Assembly (NCBI GenBank): GCA_029532415.1
Contig: JAQOTA010000023.1
Coordinates: 372,001 to 436,000, forward strand
Length of the DNA stretch: 64,000 nt
Direction: 5' to 3'
Origin: Marasmius tenuissimus
Taxonomy: Eukaryota; Basidiomycota; Agaricomycetes; Agaricales; Marasmiaceae
Under the pieces are notes generated by a model. It did no database searches. It saw nothing but the letters and a program-made list of their open reading frames with translations, and was not told where the DNA came from. Shown here in pieces: positions 12,096 through 24,000 of the stretch (position 1 is its first letter; each line of letters begins with the position of its first letter). A program made the translations under genes and the position numbers.

Positions 12096-15000
12096 TTACT
12101 CCTTCAATAGTCCTGCTCTTCTCAACGCTCGTTTCAGCTCTCCCTCAGTTCGCTGCTCAGAATTCAATCGCCTATCTCGCGCCATTTTCTCCACGTCTTG
12201 TCCGTACTTTCCGACCAGCTTTTCGAGGTATTCCCGTTCGCCCTGCGACGTGAATCGTTCCCCCACCCCGCTCAGTGACGCAGTAATGGTTCCGGTTCGC
12301 AGTGTGGACAGTTTGTCGAGTTCTAGGGGAGAGAAGTAAAGACGTCAGTATTGACCGGTTTGACCGTGCGAAACGAAAGGGCAACGAGAGAGAACAAGGT
12401 GACAAGTCAAAGTGCAAATCATGAATCATTTAAAGAAACGGGGACTTGAATGGAAATAATTCCCCGCGCCCTTGGGGGCCATACGGCTCGTAATAACGAT
12501 GAAAGAGAGGAGTTCGCCAATGAGGGTTGGGCTCGATGAAGAGCGTGAAAAAAAGCCAAGTGAGGGAATGCATGCAACTCCACACCGGGCACATTACCTA
12601 CACAGGAGGTTTGACCCACCCTCTCCCCATCATCACCATCAACAACGCATAGTACAAAGAAATCATCTCGAAGCATGGAAAAGAAAGATGGCGTCCCAAC
12701 AAGGAGTAAAAGAAGAAACCGGAGCTACCGGAGGACACAAAGACACAAACAGCAACTGACTGGCAGTTTCAAGTTCCCGTCAGGATCAGAACTTTTCTGA
12801 CGATGCCCATCCGGTACACGTCCAAATCAAAATACAAATCAGAGAGACCAGATGAAATGCCAGCTTAGACCCGGCACGACAAGGATTTGAGTTCCCAGCC
12901 GCGTGCTACCGTCATCGCATATGGTAGTCTGTGCCAAAACGGCTATGCTGGTGAAGTGACACGGACACAACACAAGCCCATCCGCCAAAACAGCAATTGC
13001 CCATCAGTGACACATAACACGAAGGATATAATTGGCCGGGTCCGCAGAAAGGCTGGGACAAGTCGGGATGGGATGCAAAGAGAATCCTCCATCCGACTCA
13101 TTCCGTTCCCGATCCCACCGCCAAATATTCGACCCCATCCGTACAAAGGGAAGCGGAAAAAGGAAGGTAGATGTGGAGGGGGGGATGTAAAATGAACGAA
13201 ACGAATCACGTAAAAAAAACGAAAGCTACGACGGTGGCGTAGCAGCATAGAAAGAAGCTTCCCCCGCCGCCCGTCCCGATTGCCGAAGATCGAAAAACGT
13301 TCTACGGTGCTAGCGGACTCTCCTTCAGTCCCATTCACTTTTAGTCCGTAGTCGATGACTCGCCGTTCAGCCCTACCCCGACGCCCCAGGAAGTCTTCTG
13401 TTATCAAATGGATGCCGCTGTCGTAGTTCTCTGTACCCCCAAGCTTCGAAATCGTACGAGGTGTCCAAATGGGTATGACCCGCCGCTGTGTTCCCCCAGA
13501 CCAAATGAAAAAGTGAAAAAGGAAGGGAGTTATGTATGGAAAGTAAACGTAGAGAGGGAATGGCGTAAAGAACCTATAGCCCCTCGCTCCTAACCCTCGA
13601 CTTTCAGTTTTTGTAAGCGGGTAGCTAACGTTAGGATCGTTAGGGCGAGGACGTGAAAGGGAGCGTTAGAGTCGCGATCGCGGGAACGCCGCACCGAAGG
13701 TGAAGCTAAGGTCGTACGAACGAACATTCGCGATCACGAACATTGAGAGGGGTCGACGCGGAGGGAAGGTTCACGTCCGCGTCGACACACCTCCCGTCAA
13801 TCGCCCTATCCTCTCTGGTCACTAGGCAATGGACATCGCAAAAGGGTCAAGAATGACTGAAGGAAAAGGAACAAAATTAATGGAGGCGGGGTCGTCGCCT
13901 GGGTGCGATCGGGCACAATAATCGGACTGCACCGCGTTAAGGTGCTCAACCATAGCAACGGACTGTAATGTGTGATGCCAGACGGTTGTGAGGTGCACCA
14001 ACAACGGGCAGTGAAAAGAATGAATCGGAGCCAGAGTCGCACGATCTCTGAAGATCATGAGACCCACATACCGCGCCCCAGAGATCCTGGGGCCGGGTCC
14101 CCAAAGACGAAAAAGGCCTGACTGGGAAAGAAAAAGGCAAACGAGCCCAAAAGGTGAAATTTCGAGACGGTCACGGAGGACCAATTCAGAAACAACCACA
14201 TCTGAGATCGTCTCGTAAAGAAAGAGAAAAAGCGCAGGAAAAAGGTAAGAGCCAGGCTATGAAAGAAGAATCGACTCCAAGCCAAAAAAGGACGACACGA
14301 CGGAAGTATGAGTGAAAGCAGGATGGTAATAAACGGGGGGCGAACAATTCGTCTGACACAATGAAACGTCCGCTGGGACAAGCCGTCCCATACCGTGCCA
14401 GTCAACTCGAAATAGCGTGAAGACGGGTATCGCGAGCTGTGAACTGGACGTGCCTCGGAGACGTTGTACAATGTTGGTTTCGAAACGAGGTCTCGTAAAC
14501 TTAACCCCAGCGGGCAAGGTACAGCACGAAGGGGAAACTAGCGCCTTTGTGTGCTATTCGAAGGAGCATGTCCACCATGATCGCTGTCCAGGACCGGGTC
14601 GGAAGATCTCCGGGTATCGACGAGTGAACGCGTGCCCTGGACATAGAAAGAGAGAAGGGGTTTAAACGGTAGACGGTGAAAATAATAGAACGAAACGATG
14701 AATCATTCTCACAATGAAAAATTTCGACGGTGCCCACGGACATGAAGTAGGAAAGGTGCTTCAGCTAAGGGCAACCAACCGTCACATGTAAGAACACGGT
14801 GCAAGAAAAACAGACCGGGGGTTGGGAGACCGACCAAAAGACACCGGTTTGAATGACAAAGGCCTCGTCCGGCCTTTAGTCACCCTGACATAGAAAAACC
14901 AAAATGAACTAAGAAACGAATTGAGTTTTGTTATCACCGTGAGCGCGAAACGGTGGACCAAATTTGAACAGATGAAAACAGAGCAATCATCGAATAAATA

Positions 15001-17141
15001 GACCATAGATATAGTTTCTATCTCTCGCCGCGTAATGCGCCAATAAACGGATATTTGACGCATGTGCGGTGCCAGATGATAGATGAAGAGTCAGGTAACC
15101 CATGCGACCAGCCTGTATGCTGGTTATGACGGGGCCGACCCCAAGGGAATGAAAGATCTTCGTGTACACGATCATCCTAAAAGCGTATACATAGGTTGAT
15201 CCAGGCCTGTATCGACACCGAGTACTCAGTACTCAACTGATATCACTTCGTTGGAGAGAGGCAATATGTTCCGGCATCGGCATCACCGAGGGGAAGGTAC
15301 AGGGAGTGGGAAACGTCAAAAAAAAGGCAGGAGTAAAAAGAATAGAAATAGACGAAACGAAACGAATTCGACAGATCAAAAGAAAAAAGAGTCAAAGGGA
15401 CAAACAAGGAGCCCGGGGGTTTGTCGGTGGCGTTTGAATGTCTTTGATCACTTGGACTGGGGGTGGAACTTCAATTGATAGTGCTCGGCAAACATTGTGA
15501 TTCCATCACAAATGTCAGGAATCCCTGTCGAGGGGGGTAAGGCTTCGTGGGCGCTCATCTTGCGTCATTCCATCTGGTCGGGTCCGAAGAGCGTGAAGGT
15601 GTAGCAGTGGGACGGGGCAACACGAAAAGCTAGAGACGGTGAAGAGGAAGGAGAAAGAGGAAAGAGGAAGAGAAAGAACAGACATAAAGACAGTGCCCGA
15701 CCCGAGAAGGGTACAATCGTCCGAGAGAAGGCGACGACCGTCCAAGTCACAGACTCAGCTCAAGCGAGCCGAGAAGAGAAAGACCAGAGGCAAGAAACAA
15801 AAACGGATCGAACGTGAACGACCGACAGCATGGAAGCACATGCCATCATTTCGTTTGGTGTGAAGATAGCGTCGCATAAACCAAGTGACAAAATGTGAAG
15901 ACGGACAGAGAAATCAAATCCGAGCAAACCGCGGCAAAGAACAGCAATGAAAGGAGGAATGGTAGTAGATCACATTTGAACTCACCTCCTACAACGTTTT
16001 CTTTAACCGCTGCGATCTTGGGGCGTCCTGACTGCGCACCAAGTCCCTCGACCCATTTTTCCCTTACGGACTCCTCGAGATCGAGCGCTGACTGTTCCAT
16101 GTCCATCTCTACGTCCTCGACTGAGTTTTCTTCGGTATCTTGTTCTTCGTCGGGCAGCTCTATATGAACGACATGTCCGGCTTCGTCACGCACGATCCTT
16201 CCATAGCCTTTCGGTATGGAGGTATTTTGGGGAGGGTGAATTGAGCTTGATGCTGAAGACGCCGCCGCGGCCTCGGTAGTGGACGGGCCAGAGCTAATGA
16301 AAGAATTCAGGTACGTGCAAACCGATTTAACATTGATAGGCACTCACAACTGCGCGTCTTGTTCAACCTCAATTATCTCAGCGCCACCTGCAGCGGAGGG
16401 ATTGAGGTCGTGGACAAGCCCGAGAGCGGCGTAACTAGGAACAAATCAGCATTCAAATCGACCCAGGGAGAGCCATTGGTACAAAAGGTATTGGAATACA
16501 GGGATCGAAGCTTGAAGAGCAGATATACGCAGTAGTGGTGTACGGATCCACTAACAAAGACGGATCGAACCATGAATTCAATAAGGGACCAAAGTGCTGG
16601 TTTTTCGAAACCATGGACTCCGAAAACTTCGCGTTCAAGGCTGCCATATAGTAGCAAGTAAACCCAAAGTCGACGACTAATGTGGCACATGAAATAGCAG
16701 CCAATTCGACAGCCCGGAGATCGAAGCCTAACGAAGCGGATGTTCGATGAGAGCGGGACATGTCCCTCGTGCCCTTGAACGGGAGTTATGGTCGAGTACC
16801 CCGGTGATGGTCGCAGTATCGCATCAATGTCCTCATCGTTTAGCATCATAACGCGAAGAGAAGCAACAAAAATAGTCCTTCAAGTAAGTCGTCACTCACT
16901 TTTGTCGAACGGTCTTTCTCTTATCCCAAGCATCCTGCAACACTTTTGGCGCACGTATGGCTGATGAACGCGAATCAGTTGCCCTTCATCGTTCTGATCC
17001 TCCACCTCTACCCCCACCCAACTTGAAGTGATTTGTATACGTACGTGGCACTTTCTTTAAATTTCTCTTCGCATGTTTCGAATGTGAGACTGGTTTGTGG
17101 GACGAGGATCGAGCTTTGCGGCGTTGACGAGGATTTGCCAT
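12096..17141 (-). CDS. NOP16: Ribosome biogenesis protein Nop16, 259 aa
   Basis: Five exons (17045-17141, 16900-16960, 16348-16434, 15986-16293, 12096-12322) total 780 nt in frame. The N-terminus MANPRQRRKARSSSHKPVSH is followed by KKVPPIRAPKVLQDAWDKRKTVRQNYAALGLVHD (split across positions), the hallmark of Nop16. The C-terminus has the conserved YLEKLVGKYGQDVEKMARD and RRLNSEQRTEGELKRALRRAG blocks. Nop16 is a nucleolar factor for 60S subunit (25S rRNA) maturation. The middle exon is acidic and low in complexity. Two introns are oversized for this genome: 465 bp (16435-16899) and 3,663 bp (12323-15985). Both have standard GT-AG borders (gtgagt...ccctag for the long one), and joining across it restores VVGGELDKLSTLRTG. 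QCR10 starts 292 bp away on the other strand. Confidence 0.9.
12323..15985 (-). other. 3.66-kb intron of NOP16
   Basis: This is about 60 times longer than the typical intron in the window. The plus strand is markedly purine-rich across much of it (runs of GA around 14200-14300, 15290-15410 and 15640-15800), so the transcript strand is pyrimidine-rich. A CpG-rich patch at about 13610-13800 holds an 11-bp perfect hairpin (13752-13762 with 13776-13786, 13-nt loop). Open frames of up to 154 codons exist on both strands, but none shows a recognisable domain. I found no terminal inverted repeats at its ends. It may contain a nested gene, a noncoding RNA or an old insertion, and the sequence alone does not decide. 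Confidence 0.7.
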
Positions 17142-17433
17142 CGACTTGAAAGTTTGGCTGATGTAGACAGTGGCTTGAAGCTAGAATCCGTATGCGCAGA
17201 GGCGACAGGAATATAGTTTGGAGACGATGATGGTTAGAGCAAAAAACGTTGACGGTGCCGAACGAAGCAGCAATGCTCGGTTCAAGCAGAATTTTGGACC
17301 CTAATATGGGGTTGAGTCACATGGTCACGGTCATTCTCGACACTCGGGACGTCCCGCTCGCGATTCTCTTCATCATCTCCTTCGATCTCTAGAAGCCTAT
17401 AGACGGATTCCCTACCCTTTCATTCATCAGAAC
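17142..17433. promoter_or_regulatory. Shared 5' region of NOP16 and QCR10
   Basis: Only 292 bp lie between the divergent start codons of NOP16 (17141, minus) and QCR10 (17434, plus), so both promoters and both 5' UTRs must sit here. I could not identify a named factor site with confidence. Pairing of a ribosome-assembly gene with a respiratory-chain gene suggests possible co-expression in growth, which is inference. Confidence 0.6.
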
Positions 17434-17831
17434 ATGTCCAGAATAATTTTCCAGCGTCAAACTCCTCTTCAAGCGAACGTCACCGTACGTTCGTGTTCGC
17501 CAAACAGAAGCTGACAATCATTGACGGAATTTTGGGAAATACAGGCAGTAAAGAGATGGGTCCCGAGCCTGGGTATTTGGGGAGTGGGTGCTGGTGCTGC
17601 TGCGCTTCTGGTGTGTTGAGCTTGTTCTATCCTCATCATCCTATAATTCACGTTCATTGTCGCTATAGCTCTTGTCTGTAACACCCCTCGTCAAGCGTGA
17701 GGTCCTTGTGAAAGTCCCTGTTGTCAGTCTACTAGGTTCTCATTTTGCGTGAACCGTGCTCAAGTTTGCCCCCATAACAGCTCAGCCTCTACTACGAGGA
17801 CAAGACTCCCGCGTCTGATAAGCCTTTCTAG
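17434..17831 (+). CDS. QCR10: Cytochrome bc1 complex subunit 10 (QCR10), 73 aa
   Basis: Four small exons (17434-17484, 17545-17610, 17669-17722, 17781-17831) of 51, 66, 54 and 51 nt splice in frame. The product starts MSRIIFQRQTPLQANVT and has one membrane span (about residues 24-43, WGVGAGAAALLLLSVTPLV). It ends YYEDKTPASDKPF, which is the recognisable QCR10 C-terminus. Yeast Qcr10 is 77 aa, so the length fits. It is a small accessory subunit of mitochondrial complex III in the inner membrane. The third donor (gtcagt) is the weakest call: it was chosen because it gives VPVLSLYYEDK in frame. All introns lie in phase 0, which is unusual but consistent. Confidence 0.85.
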
Positions 17832-18031
17832 TCGAGGATTGGTTGGAGATTAGGTTCCTTGTACCCGTAACTGCCAACGATATAATTAAATCCCAATACC
17901 CCAAATCTTCCGCCCACTTGCATACTCGTGGAGATCTTTTGCCTGTTATCTAAGAAGCCGTCCCGCTTTCCCCGCCCTATTCTTCCCTTCAGCTCTTCCT
18001 GCTTCACCGCGTGGCCATCGTTCCTGATCCG

Positions 18032-19505
18032 TCAAAGTTTACTCTCATAGCCTTCTCCGGTCAGTCTCGTGCCCAGTTTGGCTTCAAGCTGTTTGACTGC
18101 TCCAAGGGTGCCTCCAATTGGGACGTCTAAAAGAACGTTTCAGTATGCAGTTGCCATGGACGCGCACATGGTGATAAAAGGACCATCAAGATGTGATTCA
18201 TGAGCACGAAGCGGTGAATAAATCGTAGGACAGGAAGCAATATCCACTACTCACGAATTGTATCCATACCAAGTTCCTTCGCTGCCTTGAGGTTTCTGTA
18301 AACATCATCTTGTCAATCGGCATCCAAATAAGAACGATAATCGGGACCCTGTGAGTTGCGAGAGAACCATCGCAGTCCGATTCCCGATTCCCGGCTCCAA
18401 AGGCTTTCAAGGAGTTACTTACATTCCGATGTCATCCAAGAAGACAGCCTCATGCGGCTGAATACCATTACGCTCACAGGCGATCATGTAGAACTTTCGT
18501 TCGGGTTTCCTAGTGCTTGTTTGTCAGTTTCCATCCACATCCATCTTCCGCCGTATGCTCCGTGTTACATGATAAAGAGATCAGGGGCAGAGCGATCTGG
18601 TGTGGCTCACCGGGTGCCTAGCGCGCTACTGTCGCAGAAATCGTCAAACAGGTTGCGGAGGTCTTGTGGAGTTGCGCCGTCGTCCCAACCTAAGAACGCC
18701 CTCTCAGAGGGAGGCACAGACGTTTGAGCATAGTTATTAGTCAAGGCTATAACCTTATGTTGTTTTGCGGCTATAGCAGTCACAGTATAGTCTGGTTGGC
18801 CGAAGCAACTTGCGTCAAAGGTGATGGAGAACACACCTCGGATTCGGCGAATTGCCTCTACCATATGGGCGTCATAGACCCTTGAACCGCGCATCATTGC
18901 ACCGAAAAGCTGGCGGACGACCAAGCTCACTCTTTGTACTGTTAGAAAGCGATTCAAGGACTCACATCGCGGCCGTTAACTTCCAAACGTTCTGGTAGCT
19001 TAGGGCAAGCTGGAATTTCAGACAAAGAATGAGAGATCGTTGGCCTTCGGACGCAATCATCAACGATCAGCGTACCTATCCCTTTCCGCTTACAGTAAGA
19101 CCTATACCACACATTTCCGTTCGCTGTATCGGACAGGTCGCGGCTAAAGGCATCGTAGAACGCAAAAATCTCGAGTTCTCCGCGTTCAAACTTCTGCCAA
19201 GCTCCTTGTGGTCCTCTAGCGACGCTGGAATATGACGGATCCGTGTGAGCATCCTTGGATGACAAGCGGAACGTCCCCACATAGAACAATTCAGATAATT
19301 CTCAGGAATCCCATGGTCTCTTTCGTACTGTGCAATGGCAATGAAAGGACTACGAAGCACCACACCACCGATCTAAAACAAAAGAGGATTGAAGGGTCAA
19401 TAACACCAAAAGTTTTGGGTTTTCCGACATGTGGAAAGTTGAATATCCCGCGCATACACGAAGACTCACATCAAATATGACTGCTTTGATAGTACTTTCT
19501 GACAT
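18032..19505 (-). CDS. HAD-superfamily hydrolase (ACAD10 N-terminal / sEH-phosphatase type)
   Basis: The gene has about seven exons. Exon 1 starts at 19505 with MSESTIKAVIFD, and splicing gives VIFDIGGVVLRSPF, HAD motif I with the nucleophile Asp. The cap region follows (RGPQGAWQKFERGELE). Motif II is VIALTNNYAQTS, the motif III Lys lies in KPERKFYMIACERNGI, and motif IV is AVFLDDIG. The C-terminus is GGTLGAVKQLEAKLG and the protein ends ESKL. The order and cap resemble the phosphatase-like domains of soluble epoxide hydrolase and of ACAD10, here as a stand-alone protein of roughly 250-270 aa. The catalytic Asp, Thr, Lys and Asp pair are all present, so it is probably active on a small phosphate ester. 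The substrate is unknown. The terminal SKL is a canonical PTS1, so peroxisomal import is likely. Confidence 0.82.
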
Positions 19506-21791
19506 TTGTCTATGCAGAGTTCGATGAGAGACTCGGAGCTGGTACGTATACGTCCCTGTATGTAGGCAGAAGTTAGATCTTGTTCCAAAACCGTTTGGGG
19601 TTGATACGAGATATTTCTCCCGTGACATGGTGAGTATGTGATGTACTCACCGAAGGTGTTATTACGATTATACGGACGCTTGGAAAAGCCGACCCTCTCT
19701 ATAGCTGCGGACAAGTAACAAGAGGCGCAACTGGGAGCTGGTCAGAGGTGAGGAGGTTGTGCGACCCCGGTCCGGCAACTCAATAAGCCGTCGACCCTAC
19801 GTAGCGCGCTAACTACGCCGCCGGCAACTACCCTACCTTGCCACCTGCCACGATCTTGATCCATATGGCCATGTTCGATACTCCTACAGTTGTTGTGACC
19901 ATTTTCCATTCCTCATCTCAATATGTCCGACCCTTCCAGTATGTGCGGCTAAGGAGTTTATCTGAGGGCTGCTCACATTCGGATTTCCGTCCGACCCTGC
20001 CGGCGCTCTGTCGGTGAGTCATGTTCTCCATCGCACAGAAAAACTTTCCGTAGTTTTGAATGTTTCTTGTTCATCTTCAGTTCATATCCTTCGCTTATAG
20101 CCAATGCCGGGTACTTAGCGACTCCTCCGCGTCTCCTGAATGACCGTGACAATGGGCATGAATTAATCGTCATCTACATTCACAAGATTCATAAGTACTA
20201 CTAACCACTCCGGTTGATATGCCGGTCAAATGTCGAGTGGCCAGGGAGTCGGATTTATCGTGTGTCGGCCGCAACATGACATGGCATCACGGGATGTCGC
20301 AATGGCTGGCTTTACATACCAATGCTGCTATTGGGTACTCATTTTAATCTCGCCAACCCCATCGGCGCTGACTGATGATTGGTGGTCCTGGTCAGCAGCC
20401 TACCAGCCAATCAGATTTCCGGTTTGGACGTGAGTGCCTCGCAAGTGATATCAGGTGATATCAACGCTAGTGAAGGTGGGCGCTCACTGACGTAAAAACC
20501 TGTAATCATTGGGGTGTTCCGTTTGAGTACAAGCTTTATTCAGCACCAGAACGACTCCTCCTAGATTGGAGAATGTTGACCAATCGAGTGGAACACAATG
20601 TTGGTAAAAGCTCTCTCCCGCGACAGCGTAAATTGCGTTTCACTCACCTTCTTCAAAGACAGGCGACTGCGTAAATCGACGGGACGGCTTCTTTAGGGTG
20701 TTTGAGTACCAGGTCCCTATGAGGGAAATCATATACGACCTCCCAATCGTCGCAATAGAGGCACTACATCCGTATCGGGCTCATGTCATAGGGGAGAAAT
20801 AAATGCCACTCCTAGCTACGACGTCGGCATTCTGGACTTCCAGGGTGGTCCTCTCTCGTTCGTTCATTCATCTCTTCTCCAGCCCGGCGGAATCGTACTT
20901 GTGGCTCTTCGCCATTAGGAAGTCACCAATGTGCTCTGCAGCTGTCCGTCGCAGAAGTTTCGACAATACGGCCCACGCTCGCAATGATCCACAAAGAAAC
21001 AACGTCTATTTGCTACGTCCTCCCTCGAAGCCTCCTTTGTGGTCAAAATTGTCTTCCATACCCCGTCAAATCACTTTCGAGTTTCGACACTCTCCTTAGG
21101 TTACGAAAGTTTGGTGGGTAACGTCAAAATTACCAGCATTCATGCGCCTTTCTGCCAAGGCAAAACTCAATAGGTTACCGTGAGTGTCACGTTAGTCCCC
21201 GATATATACACTGACGACTCGGACGTGCTCGCAGCGAATCGAAGGTGTCAAAGATCGTCGAGGATTTGTCGGGAACAAATCCCTGATTTCATAATGAATC
21301 ATCTCACTCTGTGGTAATTATGGGCTACCTCCGTATACGCCTACTTCGAGCCTGAAGGCTGAAACGTCGATCCTGAGAATGAAGGCAATGGAGATTCCCG
21401 ACACTGATATTGTCGCAAGAACTTGTATGGCCCCTGTGTACACGACACGCTCAAACAAACGGCGGAATGGTGCTGTAGGTTTTCGACGAAGTGGAGAAAG
21501 ACACTGGAAGCAACTTCTGCGTTCCGCATTTTATCGATAGGCCCCGGGTGGACCACCGTGTGTTCTGTTAGCCATTCTGGCATTCTCTCCTTCCAAGCAC
21601 AGGATGCGGGTAAACACTGAGAAGGACTGTGGGGTACCATCAACGTCCGCACAAAGTCCGCACTATCCTGTTCACACAAACTCTCTACGCTCCAACATCA
21701 ACAGCCCGACACATGGATGAACCGTGTAAGTCTCATGTCCTGTAAAAGACCAAGATGATGCTAAGACAAAGTTCTTTCTCCTCATCCCTCG
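19506..21791. other. 2.3-kb region without a supported gene
   Basis: No exon chain could be assigned. Part of it may hold 5' exons (signal peptide and ectodomain) of the plus-strand membrane protein that follows, because that protein otherwise lacks a signal peptide. A good donor (gtaagt at 21726) lies just upstream of its first recognised exon. A pair of short direct repeats (GTGATATCA) sits near 20448-20464. Confidence 0.45.
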
Positions 21792-22923
21792 ATGTACTCA
21801 ACCTTAGCCCTCCCAAGACTTTACCCAGATCAACACCTGAAGCGTCAGCGTCACGGCGACGACGACGACGATGACGACGACGACAGAGGTTCCTCAAGTC
21901 ATTCTCACCAAGATGGTGGCAGAAACGCTAGTAGTAGTAGTAGCCCGGCTGGGACGTCAACCTCCGCCTTACCCACCATGTCAATGGGTGCGAACGCACC
22001 CAGAAAGAATAACTCGGGGGCGATTGCGGGAGGCGTCATTGGGGCCCTTATTGGTTTCGCATTTTTGACCTTCATTTTCTGGTTGTGGTGGAAACGTAGA
22101 AGTCGACGGGGCCGGAAATCTCAGGTAGTGCTCGATGATGAATTTGCGGGTCAGCCACAATTGACATTGTCGTTGGTGTTCGGGCTAACGGCGAAATACA
22201 GTGAAAGGTAGTGGTAAACCGGACGGGAATAGGGCGATTCTGGAGCGATTTTTCGCTAATAGTAGGGCCATTGCCGCTAGACGTGGCCGCGAAGACTCTA
22301 CGAAGATCACGCCAAATATACCGAAGACACAATACACGCCCGTGGCAAATATTCAGAGCCATTCAACGAATCGGGAACGCCCGCACGTTCGAAGAAGTAT
22401 CGCAAACCCAGATCCTACCGCGATTGTAAACGATGGTGAGTCCGAAACGGAACCCCAGTGAATTTGTGGGGAATGACCTATTATCCGGCCAGTGTCTGCA
22501 TCGGAAAAGTCTCGAAAGACCTCGAGCTACTCCCAATCGGGACGGACCTCAACCCTTCTTTCCAAGGGAACTACCGGCAAATCATCTAGATCAACAACCT
22601 CGGGTACTTTGCGCCGCCATTCATCGAATAGCAGTTTACCCAATCCTCATCCAACAATTCCGAATCTCACGCCCCCGTCATCGGAACCACAAAACCACAA
22701 CAACGCTATCCGTACTGTCTCGATTGACACCCCAGAGGAGAAACGACAGACAGTTCGTCTGTCGATTGACGGTCTGCAGGTTGATGGACATTCGAGCCGG
22801 GCACGAAGCTCTGTTGGTGACAGTACCAGGGATGTAGATGAGCTACAGCGACGTGTCGAAGCTCTGACGCGAGAGAACGAGATCCTTACTCTCAGCGTTC
22901 AGGCTCCCCCGGCTTACCAGTAG
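21792..22923 (+). CDS. Single-pass membrane protein with PPxY tail (N-terminus uncertain)
   Basis: Exons ending 22149, then 22202-22435 and 22493-22923, join in frame. A run of nine Asp from a GAC/GAT repeat is followed by a Ser/Thr-rich, probably extracellular stalk. One strong membrane span comes next (SGAIAGGVIGALIGFAFLTF), then a basic stop-transfer (WKRRSRRGRK). The cytoplasmic part is Ser/Thr/Pro-rich and ends in a short coiled coil (VDELQRRVEALTRENEILTL) and APPAYQ. PPAY is a PPxY motif, the ligand of Rsp5-type WW domains, so ubiquitin-linked sorting is possible (inference). This layout is common in basidiomycete SKG6/Mid2-like membrane proteins, which usually have a signal peptide and lectin-like ectodomain. 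I could not find those exons, so the true start is probably upstream. Confidence 0.65.
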
Positions 22924-24000
22924 GCAGTAGCTTGTTATCAGTGTTCATAGACTGTAAGTTTGACCCGGAGCCGATATTGATAGTGCTCAGTGTGATTGAA
23001 GTAGCCATGGATTGCTGTTGTGCTGGAGAATGAGAGTAAATAGAGGGCCAGGAGGCCATATCGCAGTGAAATGGCTCGACATGATGATGGAGTGCGCACG
23101 TTTGGTCAAGTTCTCATTCAGGCAGGCAACTTGGAGCCGTTTTTTTACCACGCTCGTTACCTCTCTTTCTCAATCTTTCTTAACCTTTCCACTCGGTAAC
23201 TCAGATGGTAGATACCAGAAGACCACAAGATCCGACCCAGTTCTCCCTTTGAACCTGCCCAGGACATGCTGACACGTCAAAACTCTCGATGGAGTGTGCA
23301 ACCGGATTTAGTCGACACGCTGCTGGATCTTTAATTGCAAAGCTAAGCCCCACTGCTCAACGTTTGACACTACGTCGCTGCACAATGGCGACGACACACT
23401 CACTACGACAGATCAGCTTTCGCTCAAATCGATTGGGAGCTTGCTAAGGCTCTATACCGACACATAGACTCCAAATCCAATGTACGGTTACTCGAGGCAC
23501 GCAGATCAATTCAATCTCGTAATAAGCTCGTTCGCAGAGCATAGACCAAATCTATAACATTTGTCTCCACGCTGAAATGTGACATGTGTGGAGATAAGGG
23601 CGAAGTTGGAACGAAGCAGGGACGGTGGGTCAGCCATATGAGTGAGTGCCTAAAATATCTCCACTATCCCAGCCGCTCGTGATCCACCCGAGATCCAGCA
23701 GCATTCCTAGACGGCCTTCCCGACGTTGAACACGATCCAACATCACTTTGGGGCGTTCATCTTGAGCAAACCAACACCAGGAAGCAGGAACTGCAGCTCG
23801 TGAGTTCGTGAACTGATGTCAAGGCGGCGTACCAACACTATCATCATTCTCCACGGCAACTTCGCGGGGTGCATACGTGATGAATTCTTTATTATTATCA
23901 CGGGCAGGTGGATTGATGGGACTCTATATAACAATTGCCAATTGCACCATACGAAAGCACTCCCATTTCTCCCATTTCCCCCTACTTTTTATCACTTTCC
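22924..24000. other. Intergenic region, no gene seen
   Basis: This 1.08-kb stretch lies between two plus-strand genes. It should contain the 3' UTR of the membrane protein and the promoter of the carboxypeptidase. A TATA-like tract (actctatataaca) lies near 23921, about 80 bp before the carboxypeptidase ATG. Confidence 0.5.

Noticed and set aside
12943..13407. 154-codon minus-strand frame inside the NOP16 intron
   Set aside because: It is rich in Arg, Phe and Gly without a domain pattern, and it arises from the pyrimidine-rich strand. It is more likely a by-product of composition than a nested gene.
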